A DNA stretch of 44,460 nt from Candidatus Tyrphobacter aquilonaris. GTDB lineage: Bacteria; Vulcanimicrobiota; Vulcanimicrobiia; Vulcanimicrobiales; Vulcanimicrobiaceae. This document shows positions 12,338 through 20,507 of the stretch, piece after piece (within the stretch, counting starts at the first letter, position 1; every line of letters starts with the position of its first letter). The position numbers and the translations under genes were made by a program. The stretch spans positions 8,909 through 53,368 of the forward strand of contig PKZD01000015.1 of assembly GCA_003133745.1 (NCBI GenBank). Direction: 5' to 3'. Under the pieces are notes generated by a model that was not told where the DNA came from, ran no database searches, and saw only the letters and a list, made by a program, of their open reading frames with translations.

Positions 12338-13024
12338 ATGATGCTGCGATTCCCTCGACCGGCCGCGTTCGCGCTCCTCGCCGCGAGCGTCCTGGCGGCA
12401 CCGGCCTTCGCCGCTACGCCCCCGCCGACGACCGCGGCGCAGATTCCCAATCTCAGCATCGTCAAGGCCGAGATCGTGGCGTACTATGCCTCCGGCACCT
12501 ACGAAAGAGAGGCGAGCGGCGTCGCTGCCGCCGCACAGGCCTATGTCGACGAGCGCGTGCGCGAGCACGCCCGCCGCCCCGCGATCGTCCTTGACATCGA
12601 CGATACCGCGCTCTCCGATTACCCGTACGAAGCCGCTCACGATTTCGGTTACGACCCGGCATCCTACGATGCCGCGGTGGCTGCCGAATCCTTCCCGGCG
12701 ATCGCGCCGACGCTGCATCTCGCGCAACACGCCAAAGCGGAAGGCGTCGCCGTCATCTTCGTCACGGGCCGGCGCACGCCCGAACGAGCCGTGACGCTCG
12801 CCAATCTCCTCAACGTGGGATATCCACAACCCGACGGCCTCATGCTGCGGCCGGTCGGCGATCATGCGAGCTCCGTGATTCCGTTCAAGTCGCATGCGCG
12901 CGCGCAGGTGCAGGCGGCGGGTTACACGGTGCTGATCAGCATGGGGGACCAGCGGAGCGACTTGACCGGCGGCCATGCCGAGCGTACGTTCAAGCTCCCC
13001 AATCCGATGTATTTTATCCCGTAA
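12338..13024 (+). CDS. Secreted HAD-superfamily acid phosphatase (class B/IIIB type)
   Basis: A 228-residue protein with a signal peptide ending around PAFA and an acid-phosphatase domain of HAD subfamily IIIB (PF03767). The catalytic DIDDT motif places the nucleophile at Asp86 and the acid/base at Asp88. IFVTGRR is motif II, and GDQRSD near the end matches motif IV. It should hydrolyse phosphomonoesters in the periplasm. I take the ATG at 12338, immediately followed by a second ATG at 12341, because the hydrophobic signal starts there; an upstream TTG is unlikely. It lies opposite the phospholipase C-like gene and ends 3 bases before the convergent TonB-receptor stop. Confidence 0.85.
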   Translation: MMLRFPRPAAFALLAASVLAAPAFAATPPPTTAAQIPNLSIVKAEIVAYYASGTYEREASGVAAAAQAYVDERVREHARRPAIVLDIDDTALSDYPYEAAHDFGYDPASYDAAVAAESFPAIAPTLHLAQHAKAEGVAVIFVTGRRTPERAVTLANLLNVGYPQPDGLMLRPVGDHASSVIPFKSHARAQVQAAGYTVLISMGDQRSDLTGGHAERTFKLPNPMYFIP

Positions 13025-13027
13025 GGC

Positions 13028-15472
13028 TTACGTGCGGCGGGTCAAGATCAGCGTGATCCTGCGTCCCGCCAGGGGATAGGCGTCCGGCAAGAGCGTCGGC
13101 ACCGCGCCGTACGGTACGCCACCGCTCGTATGCGTGTAGAGGAAGTCGTACGCATTCGTCAGGTTCTCGCCCGCGAGCGTGAGATCGTAGTCACGCACGT
13201 GCCACGTCACGCCGGCGCGCAGCGTCGCAAACGGCGGAAGGTCCAACTCGTTGTAATCACCCTCGCAGATCACGCCCGCATAGTAGGAGAGATGCGCCGT
13301 CGGCGCGTGCTCGAGCGAGAGCGAGAGCTTGTGCAGCGGGACGCCGAGGGCCTGTTCGAAGGGTATGACGCCGTCCAACGCGTCGGCCGGGGCGGATTGC
13401 GTGTAGACGCTGTCGACGTCGTAGCCCGCGTGCAGCGTGAGCGCGCGCGTGATGTCGACGTCAGCGCGTAACTCGAGCCCCTGATAGACTTCCCGCGTCA
13501 CGTTGACGGGGTACGTCAGGCACGGCGGGTCGTTTGTCAGCTCGACGGTTGCCGTCGTGCATGCGCTCGGCCCGATATAGGCCGCAACGCCGTTGTGCAG
13601 GTCGGTGCGATAGAGATCGAGAGCGACGTGAACTTCATGGTCGAGCGGATGGAAGAGATGCTCGAAGCCGAGGTCGTACTCCGTCGAGCGCTCCGCCGTC
13701 GCGTTCGCATTCCCGATGCTTGCATAACCGCCGACAACGGGAATCGGCGTCGTCGGTGAGGGCACGATGAACGTGGGAAGCTGCGGCGACTGAAACGTCG
13801 TGCCCACGGAAACGCGAATCGCCGAATCCGGCGTGGGCGTCCAGACAAACCCGAAGCGCGGATCGATGCTGTGGCCGAAGGAACTGTAGTCGCTGTAGTA
13901 ACTTGCGAACGAATAATGCAGCTTCGGCGTCGGATCGTCCGTGTAGCGCACGCCGATCCAGCGTTGCGTCTGCCCGAGATGCTGGATCGTGGCGCCCGCG
14001 TTCCCTTGCGTGACGCTGTCGCTCGGAGCTTCGCGCACGCTCTGGACGGCGATCGGGTTCCGGACGATCGCATCCGCGTAGATGACGCCGAGGATGTTGT
14101 CGGTGACGAGGTCTTCGCTCGTGAGCGCAGCCTTGAAGGAGAGTTCGGCGTGGGGAAGCTGACGATCGATCTCGAGCGTGTCGTCGCCGATGAGGTCGCG
14201 ATCGTTATAGAGATAGGGCGACGAGCCGGCCGCGCCGCCGTTGACCGCCTGCGAAACGAGAGACGTTTCATGGCGAAAGAGCAGCGTGCTTCCGGGAGTT
14301 TCGTCTTGGCCGGGTGGTCCAAGGGGCAACTCGAGATCCAATCCGTACGCATCGTTGTTCGACGAAATTGACGACCCTGAGAAGTTCGAATAGTTCGGAA
14401 CGCCGCCCGGCGCGCCGTCCTGCGGGAATTGAACCGACGAAAGCGTCGCCGAGAGATCGCGATAGACGGCTTGATCGTGATACGAGAGCTGCAAGAATCC
14501 GCCGTTCCCAAACGAGTAGCGGAGCCTTGCGATATCAGAAAGCGCCGACATGTCGTTCCCGATCGGTGATGCGCCCACGCTCGTGAACGTCGTCGGATCC
14601 GTCGTGTTCGGGAACGGTGAGTCCTCGAGTTCACCCGCCGAGGTCATCCGGTGAAACGAGAGTGCGTATCCGAGGCGATCGTCGGTTCCGGTCGCCTGCA
14701 GCGTTCCGGCGAACGTTCCGTAGGAACCGTACGAGAAGCGCTCCAGGCTTTGCGGCGTGAGCGTCGGCTCGAGGGTCACGACGTTCAACGCGCCGCCGAG
14801 CGTGTTCGGCCCGTAGAGCGCCGACGGAGCGATGCCGTAGACGACCTGCACGTTCTCGAGATCGGCCGGATCGAGCAAGGAGAGATCGAAGTCGCCGGTG
14901 TTTCCGTTGTTGACTTGGTGCCCGTCGACGTCGACGAGCGTCTCACTCGGATCCGGGCCGCGTAATGCGACGACGGCCGGCGCGTTCAGGCCGCCGCCGA
15001 TGACGGGATAGACCGTCGTCGAGAGCGCGCCTTCCAAGATGTCGCTGACGCGCGTGACGCCTTGCGCCGCATAGGCCCGCGCGTTGATGTTCACGCTCGG
15101 CGCAGGAGCCGTCGAGAGCGTCGGCGCGCCGTTGGCGGTCGCCTCGCCGATCACCAGAAGCGAAGAAGAGCTCGCGCGCGCGAGCGAGAGCACGATCACG
15201 GTCGGTGCGTCGGAGCTCACCTCGACGGTGCGGCTGGTGAGGGGCGCGTACCCCTTCGCTCTTGCCGAAATCCCGTAGACTCCGCCGGGGAGCGAGCCGA
15301 AATCGAAGTGCCCGTGCGCGTCGCTGCGCGCGTTGTGAGAGGCTCCGTGCCCCGTCAGGGTCACGGAGGCGCCGGCGATCGGGGCGCCTCCGCTTTCAGC
15401 GATCGTGCCCGTCACCGCGAACGATGCGGCAATGGCGAGCACGAGCGAATGGACCAACGCGGCGATGATCAT
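13028..15472 (-). CDS. TonB-dependent outer-membrane receptor with N-terminal Ig-like domain
   Basis: An 814-residue outer-membrane transporter: signal peptide (about 1-20), carboxypeptidase-regulatory-like beta domain (about 21-105), a possible TonB box near SSLLVIGEA, plug domain (about 125-235, including VVALRGPDPSETLVDVDGHQ) and a long beta-barrel ending ITLILTRRT. It would import a chelated metal or other large solute using TonB energy. The start at 15472 has GAGGAG 7 bases upstream. A promoter and TTAGG/CCTAA repeats just upstream point to metal-dependent control (separate entries). It sits at the end of the exported-hydrolase cluster. No tonB, exbB or exbD is in the window. The ligand is unknown; iron complexes or phosphate-rich compounds are both possible. 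Confidence 0.9.
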   Translation of the reverse strand: MIIAALVHSLVLAIAASFAVTGTIAESGGAPIAGASVTLTGHGASHNARSDAHGHFDFGSLPGGVYGISARAKGYAPLTSRTVEVSSDAPTVIVLSLARASSSSLLVIGEATANGAPTLSTAPAPSVNINARAYAAQGVTRVSDILEGALSTTVYPVIGGGLNAPAVVALRGPDPSETLVDVDGHQVNNGNTGDFDLSLLDPADLENVQVVYGIAPSALYGPNTLGGALNVVTLEPTLTPQSLERFSYGSYGTFAGTLQATGTDDRLGYALSFHRMTSAGELEDSPFPNTTDPTTFTSVGASPIGNDMSALSDIARLRYSFGNGGFLQLSYHDQAVYRDLSATLSSVQFPQDGAPGGVPNYSNFSGSSISSNNDAYGLDLELPLGPPGQDETPGSTLLFRHETSLVSQAVNGGAAGSSPYLYNDRDLIGDDTLEIDRQLPHAELSFKAALTSEDLVTDNILGVIYADAIVRNPIAVQSVREAPSDSVTQGNAGATIQHLGQTQRWIGVRYTDDPTPKLHYSFASYYSDYSSFGHSIDPRFGFVWTPTPDSAIRVSVGTTFQSPQLPTFIVPSPTTPIPVVGGYASIGNANATAERSTEYDLGFEHLFHPLDHEVHVALDLYRTDLHNGVAAYIGPSACTTATVELTNDPPCLTYPVNVTREVYQGLELRADVDITRALTLHAGYDVDSVYTQSAPADALDGVIPFEQALGVPLHKLSLSLEHAPTAHLSYYAGVICEGDYNELDLPPFATLRAGVTWHVRDYDLTLAGENLTNAYDFLYTHTSGGVPYGAVPTLLPDAYPLAGRRITLILTRRT

Positions 15473-15490
15473 GGGTGCTCCTCACGCGAG

Positions 15491-15519
15491 ATTATCCAGG
15501 TAGCCGAGCCTAATCTCAT
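15491..15519 (-). promoter_or_regulatory. Probable sigma-70-type promoter of the TonB receptor gene
   Basis: On the minus strand a -35 ATGAGA (15519-15514) and a -10 GATAAT (15496-15491) are separated by 17 bases. The hexamers match 4 and 5 of 6 consensus positions. Transcription would start near 15484, giving a very short leader before the ATG at 15472. Confidence 0.5.
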
Positions 15520-15535
15520 ACTTAGGACTACCTAA
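15509..15535. repeat. CCTAA/TTAGG operator-like repeats in the TonB receptor promoter
   Basis: Three copies of one pentamer in alternating orientation: CCTAA (15509-15513), 8 bases, TTAGG (15522-15526), 4 bases, CCTAA (15531-15535). The right pair is a perfect inverted repeat with a 4-base spacer. The half-site equals the outer arms of the DtxR/IdeR iron box (TTAGG...CCTAA). The repeats straddle the predicted -35, an ideal place for a repressor. I saw no other TTAGG/CCTAA pair in the window. Confidence 0.55.
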
Positions 15536-15594
15536 ATCGGCACGTAGGCCGGCCTCCCCTTCAAGCCGGCGGCGGAGGGCGCCCGAGCCGAACC

Positions 15595-16401
15595 GTGCAA
15601 AAGCGGCGCGTGGCCTCCGTCCTCTTCCTCGGCAGCGGCGGCGCGCGATTCGTGGTCGCGCGGCAGATCCGCGCGTCGGGAGGGATGTGGATGCGCTTCG
15701 GCCAGACGCAACTGCACGTCGATCCCGGGCCCGGCGCGCTCGTACGCGCCCTCTCGCACGTGCCGCCGTGCAACCCGCGGGAACTCGACGCGATCCTCCT
15801 CTCACACAAACACCTCGACCATTCGGGCGACGTGAACGCCATGATCGAAGCGATGACCGCCGGCGGACATCGTAAACGCGGCGCGCTCCTTGCGCCGGGC
15901 GACGCGCTGGACGAAGAGCCGGTCGTGCTGCCGTACGCGCAGCAGTTCGTCGAGCGCGTCGAACGGCTCGAAGAGAACAGCGGCCCCTACCGCGTCGGGG
16001 ACGTCGAGGTGAGAACGTCCGTTGCCCACGTGCACGCGGCGCAGACATACGGCTTACACTTTGCCTGCGACGGGATGCGCGTGTCGTATCTTCCGTGCGG
16101 GCGCTATTTCGAGGGATTGGCCGAAGACTACGCGCGCCACGAACCCGATGTGCTGATCGTCAACGTGCTGCGCTATCGCGATACGCTGGACGTCGACCAT
16201 CTTACGTGGGACGACGCGCAGCGCATCGTCGAGCGCGTGCGCCCGAAGGTCGCGATCTTCCAGCATTTCGGAACGAAGATGCTCGAACGCGATCCGACGG
16301 CGCTCGCGGAGGAACTCGAGGATCGTTTGGGTCTGCGCGCGATCGCCGCGACCGACGGAATGCTCGTCGATCTTGAAACGGAGGTTACGGCAGCGAGCTA
16401 G
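15595..16401 (+). CDS. Metallo-beta-lactamase-fold hydrolase
   Basis: A 268-residue MBL-fold protein of the RNase Z/PhnP-like branch. The zinc motif is SHKHLDHSGD (HxHxDH). SVAHVHAAQTYG, a later Asp/Cys region (YLPCGRYF) and FQHFGTKML supply further metal-ligand candidates. Lacking a signal peptide, it is probably cytoplasmic. It starts with GTG after a distant GGAGGG; a GTG five codons later is an alternative start. The substrate is unknown; phosphodiesters are typical for the branch. It is divergent from the TonB receptor gene, and its stop overlaps the next, convergent gene by 4 bases. Confidence 0.78.
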   Translation: MQKRRVASVLFLGSGGARFVVARQIRASGGMWMRFGQTQLHVDPGPGALVRALSHVPPCNPRELDAILLSHKHLDHSGDVNAMIEAMTAGGHRKRGALLAPGDALDEEPVVLPYAQQFVERVERLEENSGPYRVGDVEVRTSVAHVHAAQTYGLHFACDGMRVSYLPCGRYFEGLAEDYARHEPDVLIVNVLRYRDTLDVDHLTWDDAQRIVERVRPKVAIFQHFGTKMLERDPTALAEELEDRLGLRAIAATDGMLVDLETEVTAAS

Positions 16402-17354
16402 AAGCGGCGCCGCCGTCTTATCGGAGGCCTCATCATCGGCGCCGGGCCGTGCGTACGCAACAGCACGGCACCGCGCGGCCAGCGGCCAAGCAGATCCCGA
16501 TGCGCGCCGAGCGCGCCCGAATACGTGAGAACGCTGCCGTGCGCGCTGCTCGCCGTGACGGCACTCCCCGGCCCGAACGTCACCGTCGTGTTCCCGCCGG
16601 GGGAATGGTGCATCGCAGCGGGCGCGCCGGAAATGCCGACGGCGACGTTACCGAACTCCGAACCGAAATGGGCGGGACCTTGTCCGAGCGTGCCGTCGTC
16701 GTAGATGACGGCGCCGAGAGCGGACGTTTCGACGATCTGTCCGGCGCTGCAACTCGAGAAAACCACCGGCCCGACGCCAGAGCGCGCTCGAACGCGGTCG
16801 AAGGTGGAGTCGGCGACGAAGATGCGTCCGCGCAGCACTTGCAAGTATGCCGTTCCTGCGACGCGTTGCACTTCGATCGCTCCCGCGTTCGTCGTCGCGA
16901 CGAGCGTCCCGCGGTAATCGGAAATTGTAATGTCGCCCCGCCCGGCGATGCGCGTGACGATGAGCGCGGTTTGCGCGGGCATGGTGATCGTCGTCGCGCC
17001 GTATCCGCGCAAGGTCACGGCGTCGTGATTGCCCGGAAGCGCCGGCAAGAGGAACGCCTCGAGCGGCAACGTCACCGAGCCGAGCGGCGTCGTCGCGGTT
17101 TGCGACCAGAAGTCGATCTCGCTCGGAATGTGTGGGATCTGCGCCGTCGTGAGATAGCGCCAGTCGATTCGCCCGTCGGTGGTGATTCGCACTTGCGGGC
17201 GGTTCCAGACCCGGATCGTGACGCTTCCGGAGGTGAGCTGCGCGTTGAGAATGGGCGACGGCCCAACGGGAATATCGGCCGCGCGCGCATTGGCGTGCAG
17301 CACGGCAAAGCATAGCGCAAGGACAAGGGCCCCCGCGCGCCCCGAGTTCAACAC
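16398..17354 (-). CDS. Exported beta-repeat protein (DUF4097-like architecture)
   Basis: A 318-residue protein with a signal peptide (MLNSGRAGALVLALCFAVLH, cleavage near ANARA). Short repeated beta-strand units follow across about residues 120-270 (GRGDITISDYRGTLVATTNA, AGAIEVQRVAGTAYLQVL and so on), resembling a solenoid of the adhesin/DUF4097 kind. It ends in a basic, proline-rich tail (PPIRRRRRF). It starts with GTG. It lies 32 bases after the histidine kinase stop on the same strand, so it may be the last gene of the sigma-factor operon. The function is unknown. It is similar in style, not clearly in sequence, to the protein encoded at 20584-21474 on the far side of the regulatory genes. 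Confidence 0.65.
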   Translation of the reverse strand: MLNSGRAGALVLALCFAVLHANARAADIPVGPSPILNAQLTSGSVTIRVWNRPQVRITTDGRIDWRYLTTAQIPHIPSEIDFWSQTATTPLGSVTLPLEAFLLPALPGNHDAVTLRGYGATTITMPAQTALIVTRIAGRGDITISDYRGTLVATTNAGAIEVQRVAGTAYLQVLRGRIFVADSTFDRVRARSGVGPVVFSSCSAGQIVETSALGAVIYDDGTLGQGPAHFGSEFGNVAVGISGAPAAMHHSPGGNTTVTFGPGSAVTASSAHGSVLTYSGALGAHRDLLGRWPRGAVLLRTHGPAPMMRPPIRRRRRF

Positions 17355-17386
17355 GTGCTCATTCTAGGCGGCGGAGCGATCGACGG

Positions 17387-18826
17387 TCATGAAAGACCGG
17401 TGAGCGGCGCGTCGGGGAGCAGCGGCATCACGACCCGGAAGAAGCTGCCGCCACCGTCCGCCCGCCCGGCCGTCACGCTCCCGCCGTGCACGCGCGCGAT
17501 CGATCGGACGATCGCGAGGCCGAGCCCGGTCCCCGGAACGCTGCGCGACCGTGCGCGATCGGCGCGGTAGAATCGCTCGAAGACGCGCGGGAGATCGTGC
17601 TCGGCGATGCCCGCGCCCGTGTCGCGCACTTCGATCCAGCCGTGATGGTCGTCGGTGCCGACGCGAACTTCGACGCTGCCGCGTTCGGTGAACTTCACGG
17701 CGTTGTCGACGAGGTTGCCGATCATCTGTCGAATGAGGTGCGCGTCGGCCAAGACGATCGCCGAGTTCGCGGCACTCTCGAAGTTGAGGTCGAGACCTTT
17801 TTCTTTTGCTCGCGGCGCCGCATTGCGCACGACCATGCGCGCCTCCTCGATGAGCGATACCGGCTCCTTGGGAATCTCGTCGCCGCGATCCGCCTTCGCC
17901 AGCGTCAACATGCCGTTGAGCATCTCGCCGAGCGACGCGCTCTCTCGCGCGATCGTCTCCAGGCTGTCGCGGCGCACCCTCTCGTCGCGTTCCGCCCAGC
18001 GCAACAGCATCTGCGCGTTCGCGTTGATCGAGGTGAGCGGCGTCTTCAGTTCGTGCGAGGCATCGGAGATGAACTGTCGCTCGCGCGCGAAGGCGGCTTC
18101 GAGGCGAGAGAGGAGATCGTCGAATGATCCGGCCAGTTCTCCGATCTCGTCGTTCCGTGGCCAGTTGAGACGGTAATCGAGACGTTCCGATCCCATCTCA
18201 CGCATCGCTCGAGAGAGTACCTGAATCGGATTGATCGCCTGCGAAGCGAGGACGATCGAGAGTAGGACGACCGCGACGATCGCAACGAGAAGCATGATTG
18301 CAACCGTGCGCCGGGCCTCGCTGACGGCTTGACTGACCGAGGCGAGCGATTGCGCGACCTGGACGATGACGCTGTTCGCTCCGACGCGAACGAATCGATC
18401 CTCGACGATCGCGGGATCGCCTCGCACTTGGAGATCGCGATACTCGATCGGATGCGCTGCGTTCACCTGCGACGGCGGGATGCGGGCTTCACCGAGGTTC
18501 GTGCTCTTGACCAGGGGGTAGCCGCCCGTGTTGTCGATCTCGATCGAGGTTTCCGGTGACGACCAGTAGGCGAGGTTGTCGCTGTTGAGCAGCACCTGCA
18601 ATGGCGATGCGGAGACGTCCTGCAATCCCAGTTGCGGCTGCTCTGGGCTTGCGACCGCGAGAATCTGTTCCATCGTCGCGTCCGCACGATCTTGGACGCG
18701 CGCGTAGATGATGCTACCGAAACGCCAGGCGACGAAGGCGCTCGTCGTCGAGAGCACGACGACGAGGAGCGCGGCATACGATACCGCGATCTTCCACTTT
18801 AGGCTCCAAGTTCCAAGACGCTTCAA
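17387..18826 (-). CDS. Sensor histidine kinase (HAMP, HisKA, HATPase)
   Basis: A 479-residue membrane sensor kinase: TM1 (about 10-36), an extracytoplasmic sensing region of about 140 residues, TM2 (about 174-196), HAMP (about 198-246), the H-box ISDASHELKTPLTSI with phospho-acceptor His258, N-box NLVDNAVKF, and G-boxes DTGAGI and GTGLGLAI. It starts at TTG 18826, which overlaps the response regulator stop (TTGA); this is the only in-frame start that keeps the transmembrane N-terminus and avoids a long overlap. It phosphorylates the response regulator encoded just upstream. The sensing domain is not recognised, so the signal is unknown; its place in an ECF sigma operon suggests an envelope signal. 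Confidence 0.88.
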   Translation of the reverse strand: MKRLGTWSLKWKIAVSYAALLVVVLSTTSAFVAWRFGSIIYARVQDRADATMEQILAVASPEQPQLGLQDVSASPLQVLLNSDNLAYWSSPETSIEIDNTGGYPLVKSTNLGEARIPPSQVNAAHPIEYRDLQVRGDPAIVEDRFVRVGANSVIVQVAQSLASVSQAVSEARRTVAIMLLVAIVAVVLLSIVLASQAINPIQVLSRAMREMGSERLDYRLNWPRNDEIGELAGSFDDLLSRLEAAFARERQFISDASHELKTPLTSINANAQMLLRWAERDERVRRDSLETIARESASLGEMLNGMLTLAKADRGDEIPKEPVSLIEEARMVVRNAAPRAKEKGLDLNFESAANSAIVLADAHLIRQMIGNLVDNAVKFTERGSVEVRVGTDDHHGWIEVRDTGAGIAEHDLPRVFERFYRADRARSRSVPGTGLGLAIVRSIARVHGGSVTAGRADGGGSFFRVVMPLLPDAPLTGLS

Positions 18827-19500
18827 TCTTTGATCGTGTAGCCGACGCCGCGAACCGTGGTGATGAGCTTGTCCTCGTGTCCGTCGTCGATCTTTCCGCG
18901 CAAGTACCGGATGTACACGTCGATGAGATTCGAGTCGCCCAAGAAATCGCTGCCCCAAACGCCGTTGAAGAGTTCATCGCGCGTGTGAACTTTGTTGCGG
19001 TGCAAGAGCAAGTATTCGAGCAGTGCGTACTCCTTGGCGGTCAACGCAATCTGCTGACCGGCGCGCGTCACCTCATGGCGATCGCGGTCCATCGTGAGAT
19101 CGCGGTACTCGATGACGTTCGATTGCGGCTCGCGGTCGCGAAGGCGCGCGCGCACGCGCGCGAGGAGCTCGTCGGTGGAGAAGGGCTTCGTGAGATAATC
19201 GTCCGCACCGAGATCGAGCCCGGCGACGCGATCGGGCACGCTGTCCTTTGCGGTGAGGATGATGATCGGCACGCGGCTCTTCGCGCGAATGCGCTTGCAG
19301 ACTTCGAAGCCTTCCATGCGCGGAAGCATGAGGTCGAGAATCACGAGGTCCGGCTCCTTGAGCGCCTTCTCGAGACCGCTGAGGCCGTCGACGGCGAGTT
19401 CGACGTCGTAGCCTTCGTACGCGAGCTCCAACTGCAGCACGCGACCGATCGCGGGGTCGTCTTCGACGACGAGGACCTTACGCGGAGGTTGCCGTTCCAT
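18823..19500 (-). CDS. OmpR/PhoB-family response regulator
   Basis: A 225-residue two-domain response regulator. The receiver domain (about 8-122) has acidic pocket residues around Asp14/Asp15 and the phospho-acceptor Asp56 in PDLVILDLMLPRMEG. The C-terminal winged-helix DNA-binding domain (about 130-225) ends VRGVGYTIKD. The ATG at 19500 has AAGG about 6 bases upstream and lies 8 bases after the preceding gene. It is cotranscribed with the ECF sigma factor, the membrane protein and the kinase, an unusual mix of two regulator types. Target genes are unknown. Confidence 0.92.
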   Translation of the reverse strand: MERQPPRKVLVVEDDPAIGRVLQLELAYEGYDVELAVDGLSGLEKALKEPDLVILDLMLPRMEGFEVCKRIRAKSRVPIIILTAKDSVPDRVAGLDLGADDYLTKPFSTDELLARVRARLRDREPQSNVIEYRDLTMDRDRHEVTRAGQQIALTAKEYALLEYLLLHRNKVHTRDELFNGVWGSDFLGDSNLIDVYIRYLRGKIDDGHEDKLITTVRGVGYTIKD

Positions 19501-19508
19501 GCCGCCTT

Positions 19509-19889
19509 CTACGGCTTATCGGGGCGTTTGGCCCTCCGTCCGTGGACGTAGGCGGGTTGGGATCCGGTGAAAAGCGTGAGGCAGAATGTCGTTGTCGCAC
19601 CGACGGCGAGCCATACGAGCACCGAAGGACTGGAGAGCGCGGCCACGATCGTGGCTCCGATCGTCACCAGAGAACGCGTGAAGAGCGGAGCGCCGCCGAG
19701 CGCGATGAGGACTCCGAGCCAAAGAATCACGGCGACCAGACTGCCGATCGCGACGATCTCGGCGAACGAGAACATCGCCGCAGGACGATACACCGTCGCC
19801 GCAAGGATTCCGGCGCGCAGATCCTGCGGCGGCTCCTCGAGCGGAAGCGCCATCAAGGCGCGGTCAAGATATTCGTCGTCGAACTTCAC
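19509..19889 (-). CDS. Membrane protein, candidate anti-sigma factor
   Basis: A 126-residue protein with a short acidic cytoplasmic N-terminus (MKFDDEYLDRALMALPLEE, then PPQDLRAGILAA). Two or three membrane spans (about 40-65, 70-88 and 90-107) and a basic tail (GRRAKRPDKP) follow. It starts at GTG 19889, overlapping the ECF sigma stop by 4 bases (GTGA). Its coupling to the sigma gene and its topology match membrane anti-sigma factors, which hold their sigma at the membrane until a signal arrives. I do not see the classic zinc-binding HxxxCxxC motif, so the assignment rests on context. Confidence 0.6.
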   Translation of the reverse strand: MKFDDEYLDRALMALPLEEPPQDLRAGILAATVYRPAAMFSFAEIVAIGSLVAVILWLGVLIALGGAPLFTRSLVTIGATIVAALSSPSVLVWLAVGATTTFCLTLFTGSQPAYVHGRRAKRPDKP

Positions 19890-20467
19890 GATTCAACCTC
19901 GGTTCCTCGCAGCATCCGCCGCAGTTGTTCCTTCGCACGAAAGAGATGGGTCTTTACCGTCCCCATCGGTAAGCCGAGCACGCGCGCGATCTCCTCGTAC
20001 TGCCGGCCTTGCAGATGGTACAGCGTGATCACCGTTCGGTATTTCTCCGGCAGCGCGTCGATCGCGTCGCGCAGCCGCTGCGCTTCGTCGAGCGCGATGA
20101 CCTGATGCTCGGGGCTCGGCGCCGCATCCGCGCGTTCCGGGAGTTCTTCGGCGCTGAAACGCTTGCGGCGGTTCAGCCGATCGCAGCACGCATGATAGGC
20201 GATGGCGAAGATCCACGTCGAGAACCTCGCGCCCGGGCGAAACGTTCTTAGCGACCGGTAGGCTTTGAAGAAGGCCTCCTGCGCGACGTCGCGCGCTTCC
20301 TCGGCGTCGCGGAGGGTGCGGAAGGCAAGATGGTAGACCGCCCGGTCGTGGCGCTCGACCAACGCCGCAAAGGCCTCGGCGTCGCCGCCGAGTGCCGCTG
20401 CGACCAGGGCACCGTCCTCCGTCGGATTCAACGCGGCGCCCGCGAGCTGCAACAGTGCTGCCGCCAC
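19886..20467 (-). CDS. ECF-family RNA polymerase sigma factor
   Basis: A 193-residue sigma-70 family ECF factor. Region 2 (about 30-100) includes RTLRDAEEARDVAQEAFFKAYR and FSTWIFAIAYHACCDRLNRR. Region 4 (about 135-190) has the helix-turn-helix QYEEIARVLGLPMGTVKTH. I place the start at GTG 20467. Upstream the frame continues to ATG 20548, but that stretch has no ribosome site and holds the sigma's own probable promoter, whose -10 ends 6 bases before the GTG, so the transcript may be leaderless. The resulting length is normal for the family. It heads an operon with an anti-sigma-like protein, a response regulator and a kinase. It likely recognises GAAAC-N16/17-CGTA promoters, as SigW does. Confidence 0.87.
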   Translation of the reverse strand: MAAALLQLAGAALNPTEDGALVAAALGGDAEAFAALVERHDRAVYHLAFRTLRDAEEARDVAQEAFFKAYRSLRTFRPGARFSTWIFAIAYHACCDRLNRRKRFSAEELPERADAAPSPEHQVIALDEAQRLRDAIDALPEKYRTVITLYHLQGRQYEEIARVLGLPMGTVKTHLFRAKEQLRRMLRGTEVES

Positions 20468-20475
20468 GCTCGTGA

Positions 20476-20501
20476 TACGCGCACGCCCGGGGGGATGTTT
20501 C
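20476..20501 (-). promoter_or_regulatory. ECF-type promoter of the sigma-factor operon
   Basis: Minus strand: -35 GAAAC (20501-20497), 17-base spacer, -10 CGTA (20479-20476). This matches the Bacillus SigW/SigM-type consensus (TGAAAC, 16-17 bases, CGTA/CGTC). The start point would fall at or near the GTG at 20467, implying autoregulation and perhaps a leaderless message. Confidence 0.6.
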
Positions 20502-20507
20502 GAAACA
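20496..20507. repeat. Perfect 12-bp palindrome TGTTTCGAAACA shared by two divergent promoters
   Basis: The palindrome places a GAAAC -35 element on each strand, back to back, serving the sigma-factor operon to the left and the DUF4097-like operon to the right. Two polymerases could hardly bind at once, so the two directions should compete. Confidence 0.7.

Noticed and set aside
15547-15575. GC-rich GCCGGC palindromes between the TonB receptor and the MBL-fold gene
   Set aside because: Palindromes of this kind are frequent by chance at this GC content and have no nearby promoter logic.
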